Shown here in pieces: positions 18,265 to 30,208 of a stretch of 64,000 bases of DNA. Source of the stretch: Candidatus Saccharibacteria bacterium CG_4_10_14_0_2_um_filter_52_9 (GTDB lineage Bacteria > Actinomycetota > Acidimicrobiia > Acidimicrobiales > RAAP-2); NCBI GenBank assembly GCA_903970515.1, contig CAJCJA010000014.1:1-64000 (forward strand), read 5' to 3'. The notes under the pieces were generated by a model that saw only the letters and a list, made by a program, of their open reading frames with translations, searched no databases and had not been told where the DNA came from. The position numbers and the translations under genes were made by a program. Position 1 is the first letter of the stretch. Each line of letters opens with the position of its first letter.

Positions 18265-18558
18265 GTCCGCCGGGCGAGTAGCCTTAGGGGTGTTGGGCGC
18301 AGGTGTGCAAAATGTACAGTGCGCGATGAGAACGCAGTAGAGGCGCGGTGCGACCCCGTCTTTGCAAGCATTGAGGATACGACGTGGTACACGAGAGCGA
18401 AATGATCCGAATTATTTGGTTTGTCGCCTCTCTCCTCGCCCTTTTTTCGGCCCAACGTGCCCTTCCCCTTTCCCGAGTTGACGCGCTGACGTTACGTCGC
18501 GCCAGCTCAGTCACCCCCGGTGGTCTGACCACCCCCAAGAACTCAAGGAGTACCCGTC
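18265..18558 (+). promoter_or_regulatory. Long leader of rne: promoter, pyrimidine-rich tract and hairpin
   Basis: This is a 294-nt gap without a credible gene. TAGCCT at 18279-18284 could be a -10 box, giving a leader of about 270 nt. A pyrimidine-rich, G-poor tract spans about 18424-18475, including a run of six T. A perfect palindrome GGTGGTC-T-GACCACC (18519-18533) can fold to a 5-bp hairpin about 26 nt before the rne start. Long structured leaders of rne are known to mediate autoregulation in E. coli; the parallel here is inference. Confidence 0.4.
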
Positions 18559-20145
18559 GTGAGCGACGAATCCAGCAACCAGTCAGTACCTTCGTCTAGT
18601 CCTCGTATAGGCGATACCCGTCCCGCACCCCAGATTGGCGACACCCGACCAGCGCAGGTGAGCCATAGCGCTCCCGGTACGAGTTCCCAGGGCCAGGGGA
18701 ACCGTCGACGCCGTGGCGGGCGAGGTCGTGGGGGACAAGGTAACCAACCCCGACGGGAGGCGCCCGCACGAAGCTTCGACGCACCTGTGGAGGCGTCCGC
18801 GCCGGACGCGAGCACGGAATCGAACGCCAATCGCAACCGTTCTAAGCGCCGACGCGGCAGCGAACGCCGCACGCGTGCACAGGGTCGCTACCTCATGTGC
18901 GTGCACACGACCAAAGAAGCGACGCACATCGCGACCCTCGAAGGCCGTTCCATGGTCGAGTACACCGTCGCCAAAGCGGCCGACGAGACCAATCAGATCG
19001 ACGGCAACATCTACGTGGGTCGAATCCAGAACGTCTTGCCCGGCATGGAGCTCGCCTTCGTCGACATCGGGATTCCCAAGAATGCGGTGCTCTATCGAGG
19101 TGACATTTCCTTTGACGTTGAAGATGTCGAGGGACCGACGCACAACGACAAGCGCATCGAAGAGATGATCCGCGCTGGTCAAGTCGTCGTGTGCCAGGTC
19201 ACGAAGAACGCCATTGGCGCCAAGGGTGCACGGCTCACCCAAGAGGTCTCGATCCCGGGACGTTTCGCGGTGCTCGTGCCCAACTCCTCAACGATTGGCA
19301 TCTCCAAGCGCCTGCCCGACGGGGAACGACGCCGCCTTCGAAAGATAATCGACGACGTCAAGCCCGAGCGCCACGGCATCATCATTCGCACCGCCGCCGA
19401 GGGGGTCAGTGCCGAGGATCTCGCGCGCGACGTGTCCTCACTCGCGGAGAAGTGGGCCGCCATCGAAGCAGAGGTCGCCAAGTCCAATCAGCCGCGACTC
19501 GTTTATCGCGACCTCGACCTCGCGGTGCGCGTGTTGCGCGAAGAGCTCAACGACGACTATCGCGGCGTACTCATAGACGACCGCGATCTCTATGAAAAGG
19601 TGCTCGAGTACGTGATCGCGGTCAACCCTGAATTGGCGGACCGCATTGAGTACTACGACCGCTCGAGCGAGGAGCTACCTCTTTTCGAGCGCTACTTCGT
19701 GCACGAACAACTCCACCGCGCCCTCGATCGCAAGGTGTTCTTGCCTTCTGGTGGGTCCTTGATCATTGAACGGACCGAGGCGCTGACCGTCATCGACGTC
19801 AATACCGGCAAGAACGTCGGTACGACCAACCTCGAAGAAACCGTGTTTCGCAACAACCTCGAAGCGGCTGAGGAGGTCGCCCGCCAACTTCGCCTGCGCG
19901 ACATTGGCGGCATCATCGTGATCGACTTCATCGACATGGAGACGAAGGCCAACCGCGAGGCGGTCGCTTCGGCCCTGCGCCAAGCCCTTTCGCGCGACAA
20001 GACCCGTACGCAGGTCTTTGACATCTCGGAGTTGGGTCTCGTCGAAATGACCCGCAAACGAGTGAACGAGGGCCTGTTGGAGTCGGTCTCGAGCGTCTGT
20101 GCGGTATGCGATGGACGCGGTTTCGTCGTCGCGACCGGTCTTTAG
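18559..20145 (+). CDS. rne: Ribonuclease E/G family endoribonuclease
   Basis: 528 residues. A low-complexity N-terminus has a doubled IGDTRPAPQ/IGDTRPAQ motif (about 15-31) and an Arg-Gly tract. An S1 domain follows (about 115-210, with NIYVGRIQNVLPGMELAFVD), then the RNase H-like catalytic half. Two acidic metal sites are visible, LTVIDVNTGK and GIIVIDFIDM, and the zinc-link CAVC near the end. RNase E/G makes 5'-sensing cuts in mRNA and rRNA. The length is RNase G-like, with the extra sequence at the N-terminus rather than a long C-terminal scaffold. AAGGAG precedes GTG 18559. Confidence 0.93.
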   Translation: MSDESSNQSVPSSSPRIGDTRPAPQIGDTRPAQVSHSAPGTSSQGQGNRRRRGGRGRGGQGNQPRREAPARSFDAPVEASAPDASTESNANRNRSKRRRGSERRTRAQGRYLMCVHTTKEATHIATLEGRSMVEYTVAKAADETNQIDGNIYVGRIQNVLPGMELAFVDIGIPKNAVLYRGDISFDVEDVEGPTHNDKRIEEMIRAGQVVVCQVTKNAIGAKGARLTQEVSIPGRFAVLVPNSSTIGISKRLPDGERRRLRKIIDDVKPERHGIIIRTAAEGVSAEDLARDVSSLAEKWAAIEAEVAKSNQPRLVYRDLDLAVRVLREELNDDYRGVLIDDRDLYEKVLEYVIAVNPELADRIEYYDRSSEELPLFERYFVHEQLHRALDRKVFLPSGGSLIIERTEALTVIDVNTGKNVGTTNLEETVFRNNLEAAEEVARQLRLRDIGGIIVIDFIDMETKANREAVASALRQALSRDKTRTQVFDISELGLVEMTRKRVNEGLLESVSSVCAVCDGRGFVVATGL

Positions 20146-20179
20146 ATCCTGCCAGTCGACTTGCTAGTATGGAACCCTT

Positions 20180-20494
20180 ATGTACGCCGTCATCCGAGTA
20201 GGAACATCCCAAGAGCGCGTCAGCGAAGGTCAAGTCCTTCGCGTTGACCTACGTCCCGAAGAAGTCGGTGCCACGGTGAATTTCGTGCCCGTATTGCTCG
20301 TCGATGGTGACAGCGTCGTCGCGGGACCCGCTCTCAAGGGCGCCAACGTCAGCGCCACGATCATCGGGGACGAGAAGGGGCCGAAGATTCGAGCCCTGAC
20401 GTACAAGGCAAAGTCCATTCAGCGCAAGCGTTGGGGGCACCGCCAAAAGTATTCGACGGTCGAGATCACGAAGATTTCGCCACAAAAGGCATAA
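20180..20494 (+). CDS. rplU: Large ribosomal subunit protein bL21
   Basis: 104 residues, full length. It begins MYAVIRVGTSQERVSEGQ and ends with a basic KSIQRKRWGHRQKYSTVEI segment that contacts 23S rRNA. TAGTAT lies 9 nt before ATG 20180. rpmA follows after 9 nt, the universal rplU-rpmA pair, downstream of rne as in many bacteria. Confidence 0.97.
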   Translation: MYAVIRVGTSQERVSEGQVLRVDLRPEEVGATVNFVPVLLVDGDSVVAGPALKGANVSATIIGDEKGPKIRALTYKAKSIQRKRWGHRQKYSTVEITKISPQKA

Positions 20495-20503
20495 GGAGTC
20501 CAC

Positions 20504-20755
20504 ATGTCAAAGACGAAAGGTGGCGGTTCTACTCGCAACGGTCGCGACTCGAACGCTCAGCGTCTCGGGGTAAAGACCTTTGACGGTACCGCCGTGAAGA
20601 CTGGGAACATCATCATCCGTCAGCGTGGGACCCTGTTTCATCCGGGTAAGAACGTGGGGATTGGCAAAGATGACACCCTTTTTGCGCTCGCTGAAGGAAC
20701 CGTGAAATTCGGATACCGAGGCGGCAGAAAGCTGGTCGACGTTCTCGTCGATTGA
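20504..20755 (+). CDS. rpmA: Large ribosomal subunit protein bL27
   Basis: 83 residues. The N-terminus [20 protein letters not shown] is the flexible tail that reaches the peptidyl-transferase centre, and [13 protein letters not shown] and the FHPGKNVG loop are typical. It is the last gene before a bidirectional terminator. AAGGAG precedes ATG 20504. Confidence 0.97.
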   Translation: MSKTKGGGSTRNGRDSNAQRLGVKTFDGTAVKTGNIIIRQRGTLFHPGKNVGIGKDDTLFALAEGTVKFGYRGGRKLVDVLVD

Positions 20756-20768
20756 GCTTTCCTCCTAA

Positions 20769-20807
20769 AACGAAAAATCCCCCGGGTTCGCCCGGGGGTT
20801 TTTCGTT
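20769..20807. terminator. Bidirectional intrinsic terminator between rpmA and hup
   Basis: CCCCCGGG (20779-20786), a TTCG tetraloop (20787-20790) and CCCGGGGG (20791-20798) form an 8-bp GC stem. It is flanked by AACGAAAAA (20769-20777) and the complementary TTTTTCGTT (20799-20807). A T-run therefore follows the hairpin on either strand, stopping both the rpmA transcript and the convergent hup transcript. Confidence 0.95.
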
Positions 20808-20818
20808 CGAAGCGATGC

Positions 20819-21100
20819 TTACATGGCGCTTTTGACTGACTTCTTGAACGTCGAGCCAATCGAAACCTTGGGAGCCCTTGAGGCGGCCACCTGGATTGCC
20901 TCGCCGGTCTGCGGGTTACGCGCGGTGCGAGCTTTGCGTTCTACACGCTCGAACGAAAGAAAGCCTGAAAGTACGATCTTCTCCCCACCCGTCACACCCT
21001 TCACGACGACATCTTCAAACGCCTTGAGGACCTCGGCTACCGTGTTTTTGGCTGCGCCACTCTCGGCAACAATTGCATCTACTAACTCGGCCTTGTTCAC
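20819..21100 (-). CDS. hup: DNA-binding protein HU
   Basis: 93 residues, the small nucleoid protein that bends DNA as a dimer. It starts MNKAELVDAIVAESG and has the GFLSFERVERKARTARNPQTG beta arm, with the RNPQTGE tip of the HU/IHF family. It lacks the long Lys/Ala-rich tail of mycobacterial HupB. GTG 21100 is preceded by AAGGAG, 7 nt away. It is transcribed toward rpmA with a shared terminator. Confidence 0.95.
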   Translation of the reverse strand: MNKAELVDAIVAESGAAKNTVAEVLKAFEDVVVKGVTGGEKIVLSGFLSFERVERKARTARNPQTGEAIQVAASRAPKVSIGSTFKKSVKSAM

Positions 21101-23912
<2,812 letters not shown>

Positions 23913-23934
23913 GCCGCTCCATTACGCTGTTCGC

Positions 23935-25170
23935 ATGACGGTCGATGATCTGGCGGCGCAGGGTCGCAGCGTACGCGAGGCATCAAAGGCCCTGGCCCAG
24001 GCATCCAACGAACAACGCCAGGCGGTCTTAGAACGAGTGGCGGACCTGCTCGAGGAACTCCAGGACGAACTCCTCGCCGTGAATGCGACTGAAGTTGACG
24101 CCTACGTCGAGTCGGGCGCGGGGCGCGACCGTTTGCTGTTGACGCCCGCGCGCGTGCAGGCAATGGCGTCGGCCCTGCGAGAGATCGCAGCGGCACCTGA
24201 CCCACTCTTCGAAGTGCTCGACCGCAACGTGCGACCGAACGGGCTGCGCGTCGAGCGGATGCGGGTGCCCCTCGGCGTTATCGGCGTCGTCTACGAGAAC
24301 CGACCGAACGTCACGAGCGACGTCGCGGGGCTGTGCGTGCGAAGCGGGAACGCCGCGTACTTACGCGGATCGTCCTCAGCGATGCGCACCAATAGGTTCA
24401 TCGTCGGTCTCTGGAACGAGGCACTCGCGAAAGAGGGCTTGCCCGAGCACGCGGTCGCGTTAGTGGAGGATCCGAGTCACGAGGCCGCCGTCGCGTTCAT
24501 GCAGATGAACGACGTGCTTGATTGCCTGATCCCGCGCGGCGGGCCCAGCTTGATTAAGGCGATGCGAGAGCATGCGCGTGTGCCCTACGTGCTCGACGGC
24601 GACGGCAACTGTCACGTCTACGTCGACGAATTTGCCGACCTGGAAAAGGCCCTCGCGATCGTCCACAACGCGAAGACCTCACGTCCTGGAGTGTGCAACG
24701 CCGCCGAGACACTGCTGGTGCACGAAAGTGTCGCTCCGGTGTTCCTCCCCGCGCTCGCCGACGTGATGGCGGACGTGGAGTTCCGATGTGACGACGAAGC
24801 ACTCGCGTTGCTGCCGCGAGGCGTGAAGGCGAGTGAGTCGGACTTCGAGGATGAGTTTCTCGACTTGATCCTGACGGTGAGGGTCGTGCACTCGCTCGAC
24901 GAGGCGGTCGCGCACGTGGCGCGCTACGGCACCGGTCACAGCGAAGCCATCGTGAGCGAGGACGTCGCTCGCGGCGAAGCCTGGATTCGCCGCGTCGATG
25001 CGGCGGCAGTACTCGTGAACGCGTCGACGCGATTCATTGACGGTGGCGAATTGGGCTTGGGGGGCGAAGTGGGAATCTCCACCCAGAAGCTGCACGCGAG
25101 GGGACCCATGGGGTTGCGCGAATTGACGTGTCTCAAGTGGGTCGTGCGAGGCGAGGGTCAGATTCGATGA
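23935..25170 (+). CDS. proA: Gamma-glutamyl phosphate reductase
   Basis: 411 residues, an ALDH-fold enzyme reducing glutamyl-5-phosphate to the semialdehyde. Visible landmarks are GVIGVVYENRPNVTSD (~114-129), LRGSSSAMRTN, and the catalytic Cys in SRPGVCNAAET (~245-255). ATG 23935 is placed by TACGCT at 23923-23928, with exactly 6 nt between; the longer open frame from 23761 is discarded. The proA stop overlaps the MoxR start (ATGA at 25167). Confidence 0.95.
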   Translation: MTVDDLAAQGRSVREASKALAQASNEQRQAVLERVADLLEELQDELLAVNATEVDAYVESGAGRDRLLLTPARVQAMASALREIAAAPDPLFEVLDRNVRPNGLRVERMRVPLGVIGVVYENRPNVTSDVAGLCVRSGNAAYLRGSSSAMRTNRFIVGLWNEALAKEGLPEHAVALVEDPSHEAAVAFMQMNDVLDCLIPRGGPSLIKAMREHARVPYVLDGDGNCHVYVDEFADLEKALAIVHNAKTSRPGVCNAAETLLVHESVAPVFLPALADVMADVEFRCDDEALALLPRGVKASESDFEDEFLDLILTVRVVHSLDEAVAHVARYGTGHSEAIVSEDVARGEAWIRRVDAAAVLVNASTRFIDGGELGLGGEVGISTQKLHARGPMGLRELTCLKWVVRGEGQIR

Positions 25171-26111
25171 CCGCCCTCGATCCCCGACAAGAACTCGCGA
25201 AGCGATTGGGTCTCTTGCACGTGCCGCCGCCACGGTTCGAATCTCCGCTCGAGGTGCAGAAGTTGCTCGCGGAGAACGATTATCTGAGCGACGAGTCAAT
25301 TGCGTCAGTGACGTTCCTGGCGGACCGACTGGCGAAGCCGGTCCTCGTCGAGGGACCCGCGGGCACCGGAAAGACGGCCCTCGCCAAAGCCGTCGCCGAC
25401 TCGACCGGTGCGCGTTTGATCCGACTGCAGTGTTACGAGGGCCTCGATGAGTCAAAGGCGCTCTACGAGTGGAATTACCGCAAGCAGCTGCTGCGCATCC
25501 AGGCGGGTCGCCCCGAAGGCGCCGCCGAGGAATGGGCGCATCTCGAAGAGGACATCTTCGCCGAAGAGTTCCTCCTCACGCGCCCACTGCTCGAAGCCAT
25601 CAGTGCGACCGATCCCGTCGTGTTGTTAATCGACGAAGTGGACCGCGTCGAACTCGAGACCGAGGCGCTGTTGCTCGAGATTCTCTCGGAATACCAGGTC
25701 TCGATCCCCGAACTCGGAACCGTGCGTGCCAAGCAGATCCCGATGGTCTTTCTGACGTCGAACAACACACGCGAACTCTCCGAGGCACTCAAGCGACGTT
25801 GTTTGTACCTCTACGTTGGCTACCCCACGATCGAACGCGAGCGCGACATCATCTTGAGTCGGGTGCCCGGAATCTCGGCGGTGCTCGCCGAACAAATTGC
25901 CCAGGTCGTTCGCTCCCTTCGCACAATGGACTTGAAGAAAGCGCCGTCGGTCTCAGAGACCCTCGACTGGGCTCGCACGCTTGTCGTGCTCGGGCGCGAC
26001 GAGATTGGTGAGAAGGACGCGGCCGAGACGCTGCACATCTTGCTCAAGTACCAGTCGGACATCGAGCGCGCGACCAAAGAGCTCCTCGGCCGCTCGAAGC
26101 CCGTTGCTTAA
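25167..26111 (+). CDS. MoxR-family AAA+ ATPase
   Basis: 314 residues. Walker A GPAGTGKTALAKAV is near 67-80, Walker B VVLLIDEVDRVE near 152-163, and sensor 1 FLTSNNTRELSEAL near 190-203. MoxR ATPases act as chaperones that activate partner enzymes, usually with a von Willebrand A protein encoded next door, as here. ATG 25167 overlaps the proA stop. It resembles the CoxD type, but no CO-dehydrogenase genes are present in the window. Confidence 0.88.
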   Translation: MTALDPRQELAKRLGLLHVPPPRFESPLEVQKLLAENDYLSDESIASVTFLADRLAKPVLVEGPAGTGKTALAKAVADSTGARLIRLQCYEGLDESKALYEWNYRKQLLRIQAGRPEGAAEEWAHLEEDIFAEEFLLTRPLLEAISATDPVVLLIDEVDRVELETEALLLEILSEYQVSIPELGTVRAKQIPMVFLTSNNTRELSEALKRRCLYLYVGYPTIERERDIILSRVPGISAVLAEQIAQVVRSLRTMDLKKAPSVSETLDWARTLVVLGRDEIGEKDAAETLHILLKYQSDIERATKELLGRSKPVA

Positions 26112-27537
26112 CCTGCTCGGCGATTTCATCGGCGAACTTCGCGCCGCGGGCATACCGGTGTCCATGAGCGAACACGTCGATGCGGCAAGGGCCATGGAAG
26201 CGATCGACATGTCGGACCGTGCGCTCATGAAGAGTTCGCTGGCCGCGACCCTCGTGAAAGACGGCGACCACCTGGCCGTCTTCTCCAACGCGTTCGAGGT
26301 CTACTTCTCGTCGCGTTCGTTCGAATCGCTCGAGGACCTGCTCGATGAGTTGGGCGAGAGCGACGACGCGCGGGGCGCCTCGGGCGCGACGGGACCTGGA
26401 CAATCGCGAGGCGAAGGCGGGGGAGCGTCGTCCTCGATGTCCGCCCAGGAACTCGCGGACCTCCTTTTTCGTGCGCTTCGCGAGCAGAATCGCGACGCGA
26501 TGCGTCTCGCTGCGAGCGAAGCGGTCACGCGCTACGCGGGCATGGAGCCGGGTCGTCCGGTGGGGGGTACGTACTACCTGTATCGCACGCTGCGAAACCT
26601 CGAGCTCGACGCCCTCGAACAACGACTCAGTCAGAGCCTCGGTGAGACGAACAACGACGACGCCCTCCTCGAACGCCTCAGTCACGACGAAGCGCACGCG
26701 CGAATCGAATCACTCAAGTCCGAGATCGAACGAGAGATCAGAGAGCGCCTCGTCCAGGACCGTGGCGCTGAGGCGCTCGCCAAGTCGGTACGCAAACCGT
26801 TACCCGAGGATCTCGACGTCATGCACGCCAATCGCGACGAGATGGCGCAGTTGGAGCGTGCCCTTCGTCCCTTAAGTCGCAAGTTGGCCGTTCGCCTGGC
26901 TCGGCGTCGCCGTCGGCGTCGCCGCGGGCCCGTGGACCTGCGCGCCACCGTGCGGCGCAGTCTCTCGACCGGCGGCGTGCCAATCGACCTTCGCTTCAAG
27001 CCGCCGCGTCCCGCCAAACCCGAGATCATCGTCATCGCGGACATCTCGGGGTCCGTCGCGTCCTTCGCGCGCTTCACGTTGCACCTGGTGCACGCGATCA
27101 GTTCGCAGTTCTCCAAGGTTCGCAGTTTCGTGTTCGTCGACGGGCTCGACGAAGTGAGCCACCTCTTCGAAGGAGTCGACGATCCCGCCGAAGCGGTCGC
27201 GCGAATCAACGCCGAAGCCGACGTGATTGCCTTTGACGGTCACTCGGACTACGGTCGGGCGTTCCTTACGTTTCACGAGCGCTTCGCCGACCAGATCACG
27301 CGTCGTTCGACCATCCTCATCCTTGGTGACGCGCGCAACAACTATCACCAAGCCCACGCCGAGATCATCGCGGACTTGCGTTATCGCGCGAAGGCTGTCT
27401 ACTGGTTGAATCCCGAACCGACGAGCTACTGGAACAGCGGTGATTCGATCGTCAACCAGTACGCCCCCTACTGCGAGCGCGTCATCGAGTGTCGCACGCT
27501 TCGCCAACTCGAGGCGTTCGTTGGTGAACTCTCGTGA
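26104..27537 (+). CDS. VWA domain protein, CoxE-like, partner of the MoxR ATPase
   Basis: About 477 residues. An N-terminal helical region (FIGELRAAGIPVSMSEHVDA) is followed by an acidic/Gly-rich linker, an Arg-rich stretch ([16 protein letters not shown]), and a VWA domain whose metal site reads VIADISGSVA (DxSxS). The probable start is TTG 26104, overlapping the MoxR stop, because homologous CoxE-like proteins keep the helix encoded before ATG 26164. It probably forms a MoxR-VWA metal-centre or complex maturation pair. The target is unknown. Confidence 0.82.
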   Translation: MLNLLGDFIGELRAAGIPVSMSEHVDAARAMEAIDMSDRALMKSSLAATLVKDGDHLAVFSNAFEVYFSSRSFESLEDLLDELGESDDARGASGATGPGQSRGEGGGASSSMSAQELADLLFRALREQNRDAMRLAASEAVTRYAGMEPGRPVGGTYYLYRTLRNLELDALEQRLSQSLGETNNDDALLERLSHDEAHARIESLKSEIEREIRERLVQDRGAEALAKSVRKPLPEDLDVMHANRDEMAQLERALRPLSRKLAVRLARRRRRRRRGPVDLRATVRRSLSTGGVPIDLRFKPPRPAKPEIIVIADISGSVASFARFTLHLVHAISSQFSKVRSFVFVDGLDEVSHLFEGVDDPAEAVARINAEADVIAFDGHSDYGRAFLTFHERFADQITRRSTILILGDARNNYHQAHAEIIADLRYRAKAVYWLNPEPTSYWNSGDSIVNQYAPYCERVIECRTLRQLEAFVGELS

Positions 27538-28214
27538 GCGTGCATCCCGAACCCCCCGAAGGTTTTCGCACGTCCGGGGTGCCCGCGTCGGGAACGAGAC
27601 TTTTGATGATTCGTCACGGCGAGGCGGTCTGTAACAAGGAGGGTATCTTCGGCGGCGAGTTCGGTTGCCACGGACTCACCGACCTTGGTCGCAAGCAATC
27701 CTTCGCGTTGCTCCACCGCCTGCTTATGACCCGTGAACTGATGACGGCGAGCGCGCTGTATTCCTCGACGCTTCCTCGAGCCATCGAAACCGCCGACATC
27801 CTCACGCCCGGGCTCGCCAGTCTTCGTGTTCGCCGCGACGGACAACTATGCGAGCTCCAACCTGGCGAGGCCGACGGCATGTCCTGGGAACAGGTGATCG
27901 CCACCTACGGCGAGCCGGATTGGGACACCGATCCCGGGCGCGTCGTCGCCCCAGGCGGCGAATCCTGGCTCGGGTTTTACGAACGTTGCAAAGGAGCACT
28001 CGAGCGGATCATCGACGAGCATCGCGGTGAACTCGTGGTGATCGTCGCCCACGGCGGCGTCATCGAACAGGCGATGAAGTTGCTCTTTCGCCTCGCGCCC
28101 GAGACCCGAATGCGCCTTCGCACGGAGAATTGCTCGATGACCGAGATCGAGTTCTCCGAGCGCGGACAGCGACTGCTTCGCTACAACGATCGTGCGCCGT
28201 TGGCGGCCGAGTAG
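27534..28214 (+). CDS. Histidine phosphatase (phosphoglycerate mutase-like) family protein
   Basis: 226 residues. The phosphohistidine motif [10 protein letters not shown] lies at about 25-34, [13 protein letters not shown] gives the second Arg, and a C-terminal [11 protein letters not shown] gives the second His. The family includes phosphoglycerate mutases and small-molecule phosphatases; the presence of GEADG suggests a broad phosphatase. GTG 27534 overlaps the VWA stop (GTGA). Its 3' end overlaps the convergent aroF by 34 nt. Confidence 0.85.
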   Translation: MSVHPEPPEGFRTSGVPASGTRLLMIRHGEAVCNKEGIFGGEFGCHGLTDLGRKQSFALLHRLLMTRELMTASALYSSTLPRAIETADILTPGLASLRVRRDGQLCELQPGEADGMSWEQVIATYGEPDWDTDPGRVVAPGGESWLGFYERCKGALERIIDEHRGELVVIVAHGGVIEQAMKLLFRLAPETRMRLRTENCSMTEIEFSERGQRLLRYNDRAPLAAE

Positions 28215-29563
28215 TTCTGGAGGAACTCCGCGACGTGAAAGGCCATGTCCAGGCTCTGGGTCGCGTTGAGGCGTGGGTCACAAATACTCGTGTAGTTCGT
28301 CGAGAGGTCGCTCTCGCTCAGTCGCGATCCGCCCCCGAGGCATTCGGTGACGTTGTCACCGGTCAGTTCGATGTGGAGTCCGCCCGGCCAGGTGCCCAGT
28401 GACTGGTGCACCGAGAAGAAGTGTGCGACCTCGGAGAGGATGTCGTCGAAGCGACGCGTCTTTTGACCGCCCGACGCCTTGAACGTGTTGCCGTGCATCG
28501 GGTCACACGTCCAGAGCACGTTCTTTCCTTCGCGACGCAGCGTCTCGATGAGGGGCGGCAGTTTCTCCTCGACGAGCTCGTGACCCATGCGCGAGATAAG
28601 GGTCAATCGACCCGGCGTGTTCTCGGGGTTGAGCACCTCGACGAGGCGGACGAGTTCTTCGCTGGTGACCCGTGGTCCAACCTTGAGTCCGAGGGGATTG
28701 GCGACGCCTCGAAGGAACTCGACGTGTGCGCCGTCGAGTTGGTGCGTGCGGTCCCCGATCCACAGCATGTGTGCCGAGCAGTCGTACCAGTCGCCCGTGA
28801 GTGAGTCTTGGCGGGTGAGGGCTTGTTCGTACGGCAAGATGAGCGCCTCGTGGCTCGTGTAGAACTCGACCGACTGCAGTGCGTTGTCGTCGTGCAGGTC
28901 GATGCCACAGGCCCTCATGAACTGCAGGGCGCGTTCGATGTCGTCGGCGACGACTTCGTAGCGTTTGCCCTCGAGGGAGTTGGCGACGAATTCCTGGTTC
29001 CAGGCGTGCACGCGACTGAGTGCGGCGAAGCCGCCGGTCGTAAACGCACGCAACAAGTTGAGTGTCGCGACGCTCTGGTGATAGGCGCCGAGCAGCCGTT
29101 CGGGGTCCGGACGCCGCGAGTCGGCGTCGGGTTTCTCGTCATTGACGATGTGTCCGCGAAAGATGTCGAGGCGAACGCCGTTGTAGTCTTCAAACTCCTC
29201 GGAGCGAGGTTTGGCGAACTGGCCCGCGATACGACCCACCTTGATGACCGGCACGCCCGCCGCGTAGGTGAGGGCGACCGCCATCTGCAAGATGACCTTC
29301 AATTTGTCGCGAATGGCGTCAGCGGAACCGTCGTGGAACGACTCGGCGCAGTCGCCCGCCTGCAGGAGGAAGGCGTCGCCGTGAGCGACGTGGGCGAGAT
29401 TGGTCTGGAGGCGACGCGCCTCGCCCGCAAAGACGAGAGGTGGTTTGCTCGAGAGCTCGGCTTCGACGCGCGCGAGATGTGCAGCGTCAGGCCACGTGGG
29501 GTTCTGGCGGATCGGACGTGACCGCCACGAACTCACGTTCCAGTCATGGTTCGGCGTCGACAT
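28181..29563 (-). CDS. aroF: Class II 3-deoxy-7-phosphoheptulonate synthase
   Basis: 460 residues, the plant/actinobacterial class II DAHP synthase that condenses PEP with erythrose 4-phosphate, first step of the shikimate pathway. Landmarks are [11 protein letters not shown] (~81-91), [12 protein letters not shown] (PEP/metal region) and TCDPMHGNT with the metal-binding residues. TAGAAT on the minus strand (29570-29575) is separated by 6 nt from ATG 29563, predicting a leaderless mRNA. It is divergent from nadD and convergent with the phosphatase gene. The gene symbol follows actinobacterial usage (aroF/aroG). Confidence 0.94.
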   Translation of the reverse strand: MSTPNHDWNVSSWRSRPIRQNPTWPDAAHLARVEAELSSKPPLVFAGEARRLQTNLAHVAHGDAFLLQAGDCAESFHDGSADAIRDKLKVILQMAVALTYAAGVPVIKVGRIAGQFAKPRSEEFEDYNGVRLDIFRGHIVNDEKPDADSRRPDPERLLGAYHQSVATLNLLRAFTTGGFAALSRVHAWNQEFVANSLEGKRYEVVADDIERALQFMRACGIDLHDDNALQSVEFYTSHEALILPYEQALTRQDSLTGDWYDCSAHMLWIGDRTHQLDGAHVEFLRGVANPLGLKVGPRVTSEELVRLVEVLNPENTPGRLTLISRMGHELVEEKLPPLIETLRREGKNVLWTCDPMHGNTFKASGGQKTRRFDDILSEVAHFFSVHQSLGTWPGGLHIELTGDNVTECLGGGSRLSESDLSTNYTSICDPRLNATQSLDMAFHVAEFLQNYSAANGARSL

Positions 29564-29626
29564 TTCCCAATTCTACTAGCGGAGGGCTTTTACGTTGAGC
29601 TCGGCGTCGACACGTAGTCTCTAGTG

Positions 29627-30196
29627 GTGACCCCCAGGCGTCTTGGTCTCTTCGGAGGCACCTTCGACCCGCCGCATTTCGGGCACGTCGCCGCCCTTCG
29701 CGCCGCCGCGGCGACGCAGTACTTCGAGTGCATCGAGGTGACCGTGGCGGGAAACCCGTATCTGAAGAGTGCGACGGGTCCCGTGCGCCCGGCGGCACTG
29801 CGCCTCGCGATGGCCCGGGCGGCCTTCTCCGGACTCGACCTGGTGAGGGTGTCGGATCGTGAGATCACCCGCGAGGGCCCCAGCTACACGATCGACACCG
29901 TCCGCGAACTCTTGGAAGAGTGCGACGCGCTGGACGTCATCGTGGGCGCCGACCTCGTCGGCCAGATTGACTCCTGGCACGACGCCAAGCAGCTCCAGCG
30001 CCTCGTTCGGGTGGGCGTCGTTCCTCGACCCGGCGGATCGGGCGTGATTTCGTCCGGGTGGGATTGTTACGAGATTGCAATGGAACCGGTCGATCTCTCG
30101 AGTTCGTTCATCCGCGAGATACCCAATACCCTTGAAAACCTAAGGGAATTCGTCCCGGAAGCGGTCATTCCGCTCTACGAAAGCTTCCAGGGATAG
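29627..30196 (+). CDS. nadD: Nicotinate-nucleotide adenylyltransferase
   Basis: 189 residues. It has the nucleotidyltransferase signature GLFGGTFDPPHFGH (~6-19) and a late SSSFIREI motif matching (I/V)SSTxIR. It adenylates nicotinate mononucleotide in NAD synthesis. GTG 29627 is chosen over GTG 29624 because TAGTCT (29615-29620) then lies exactly 6 nt upstream. A small membrane-protein gene and rsfS follow, close to the common nadD-rsfS pairing. Confidence 0.93.
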   Translation: MTPRRLGLFGGTFDPPHFGHVAALRAAAATQYFECIEVTVAGNPYLKSATGPVRPAALRLAMARAAFSGLDLVRVSDREITREGPSYTIDTVRELLEECDALDVIVGADLVGQIDSWHDAKQLQRLVRVGVVPRPGGSGVISSGWDCYEIAMEPVDLSSSFIREIPNTLENLREFVPEAVIPLYESFQG

Positions 30197-30208
30197 AGTT
30201 TTGGTTCA

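Noticed and set aside
18384-18599. 71-codon open frame in the rne leader, with a hydrophobic start
   Set aside because: It runs into rne out of frame, its second half is low-complexity and it has no ribosome site; more likely part of the leader.
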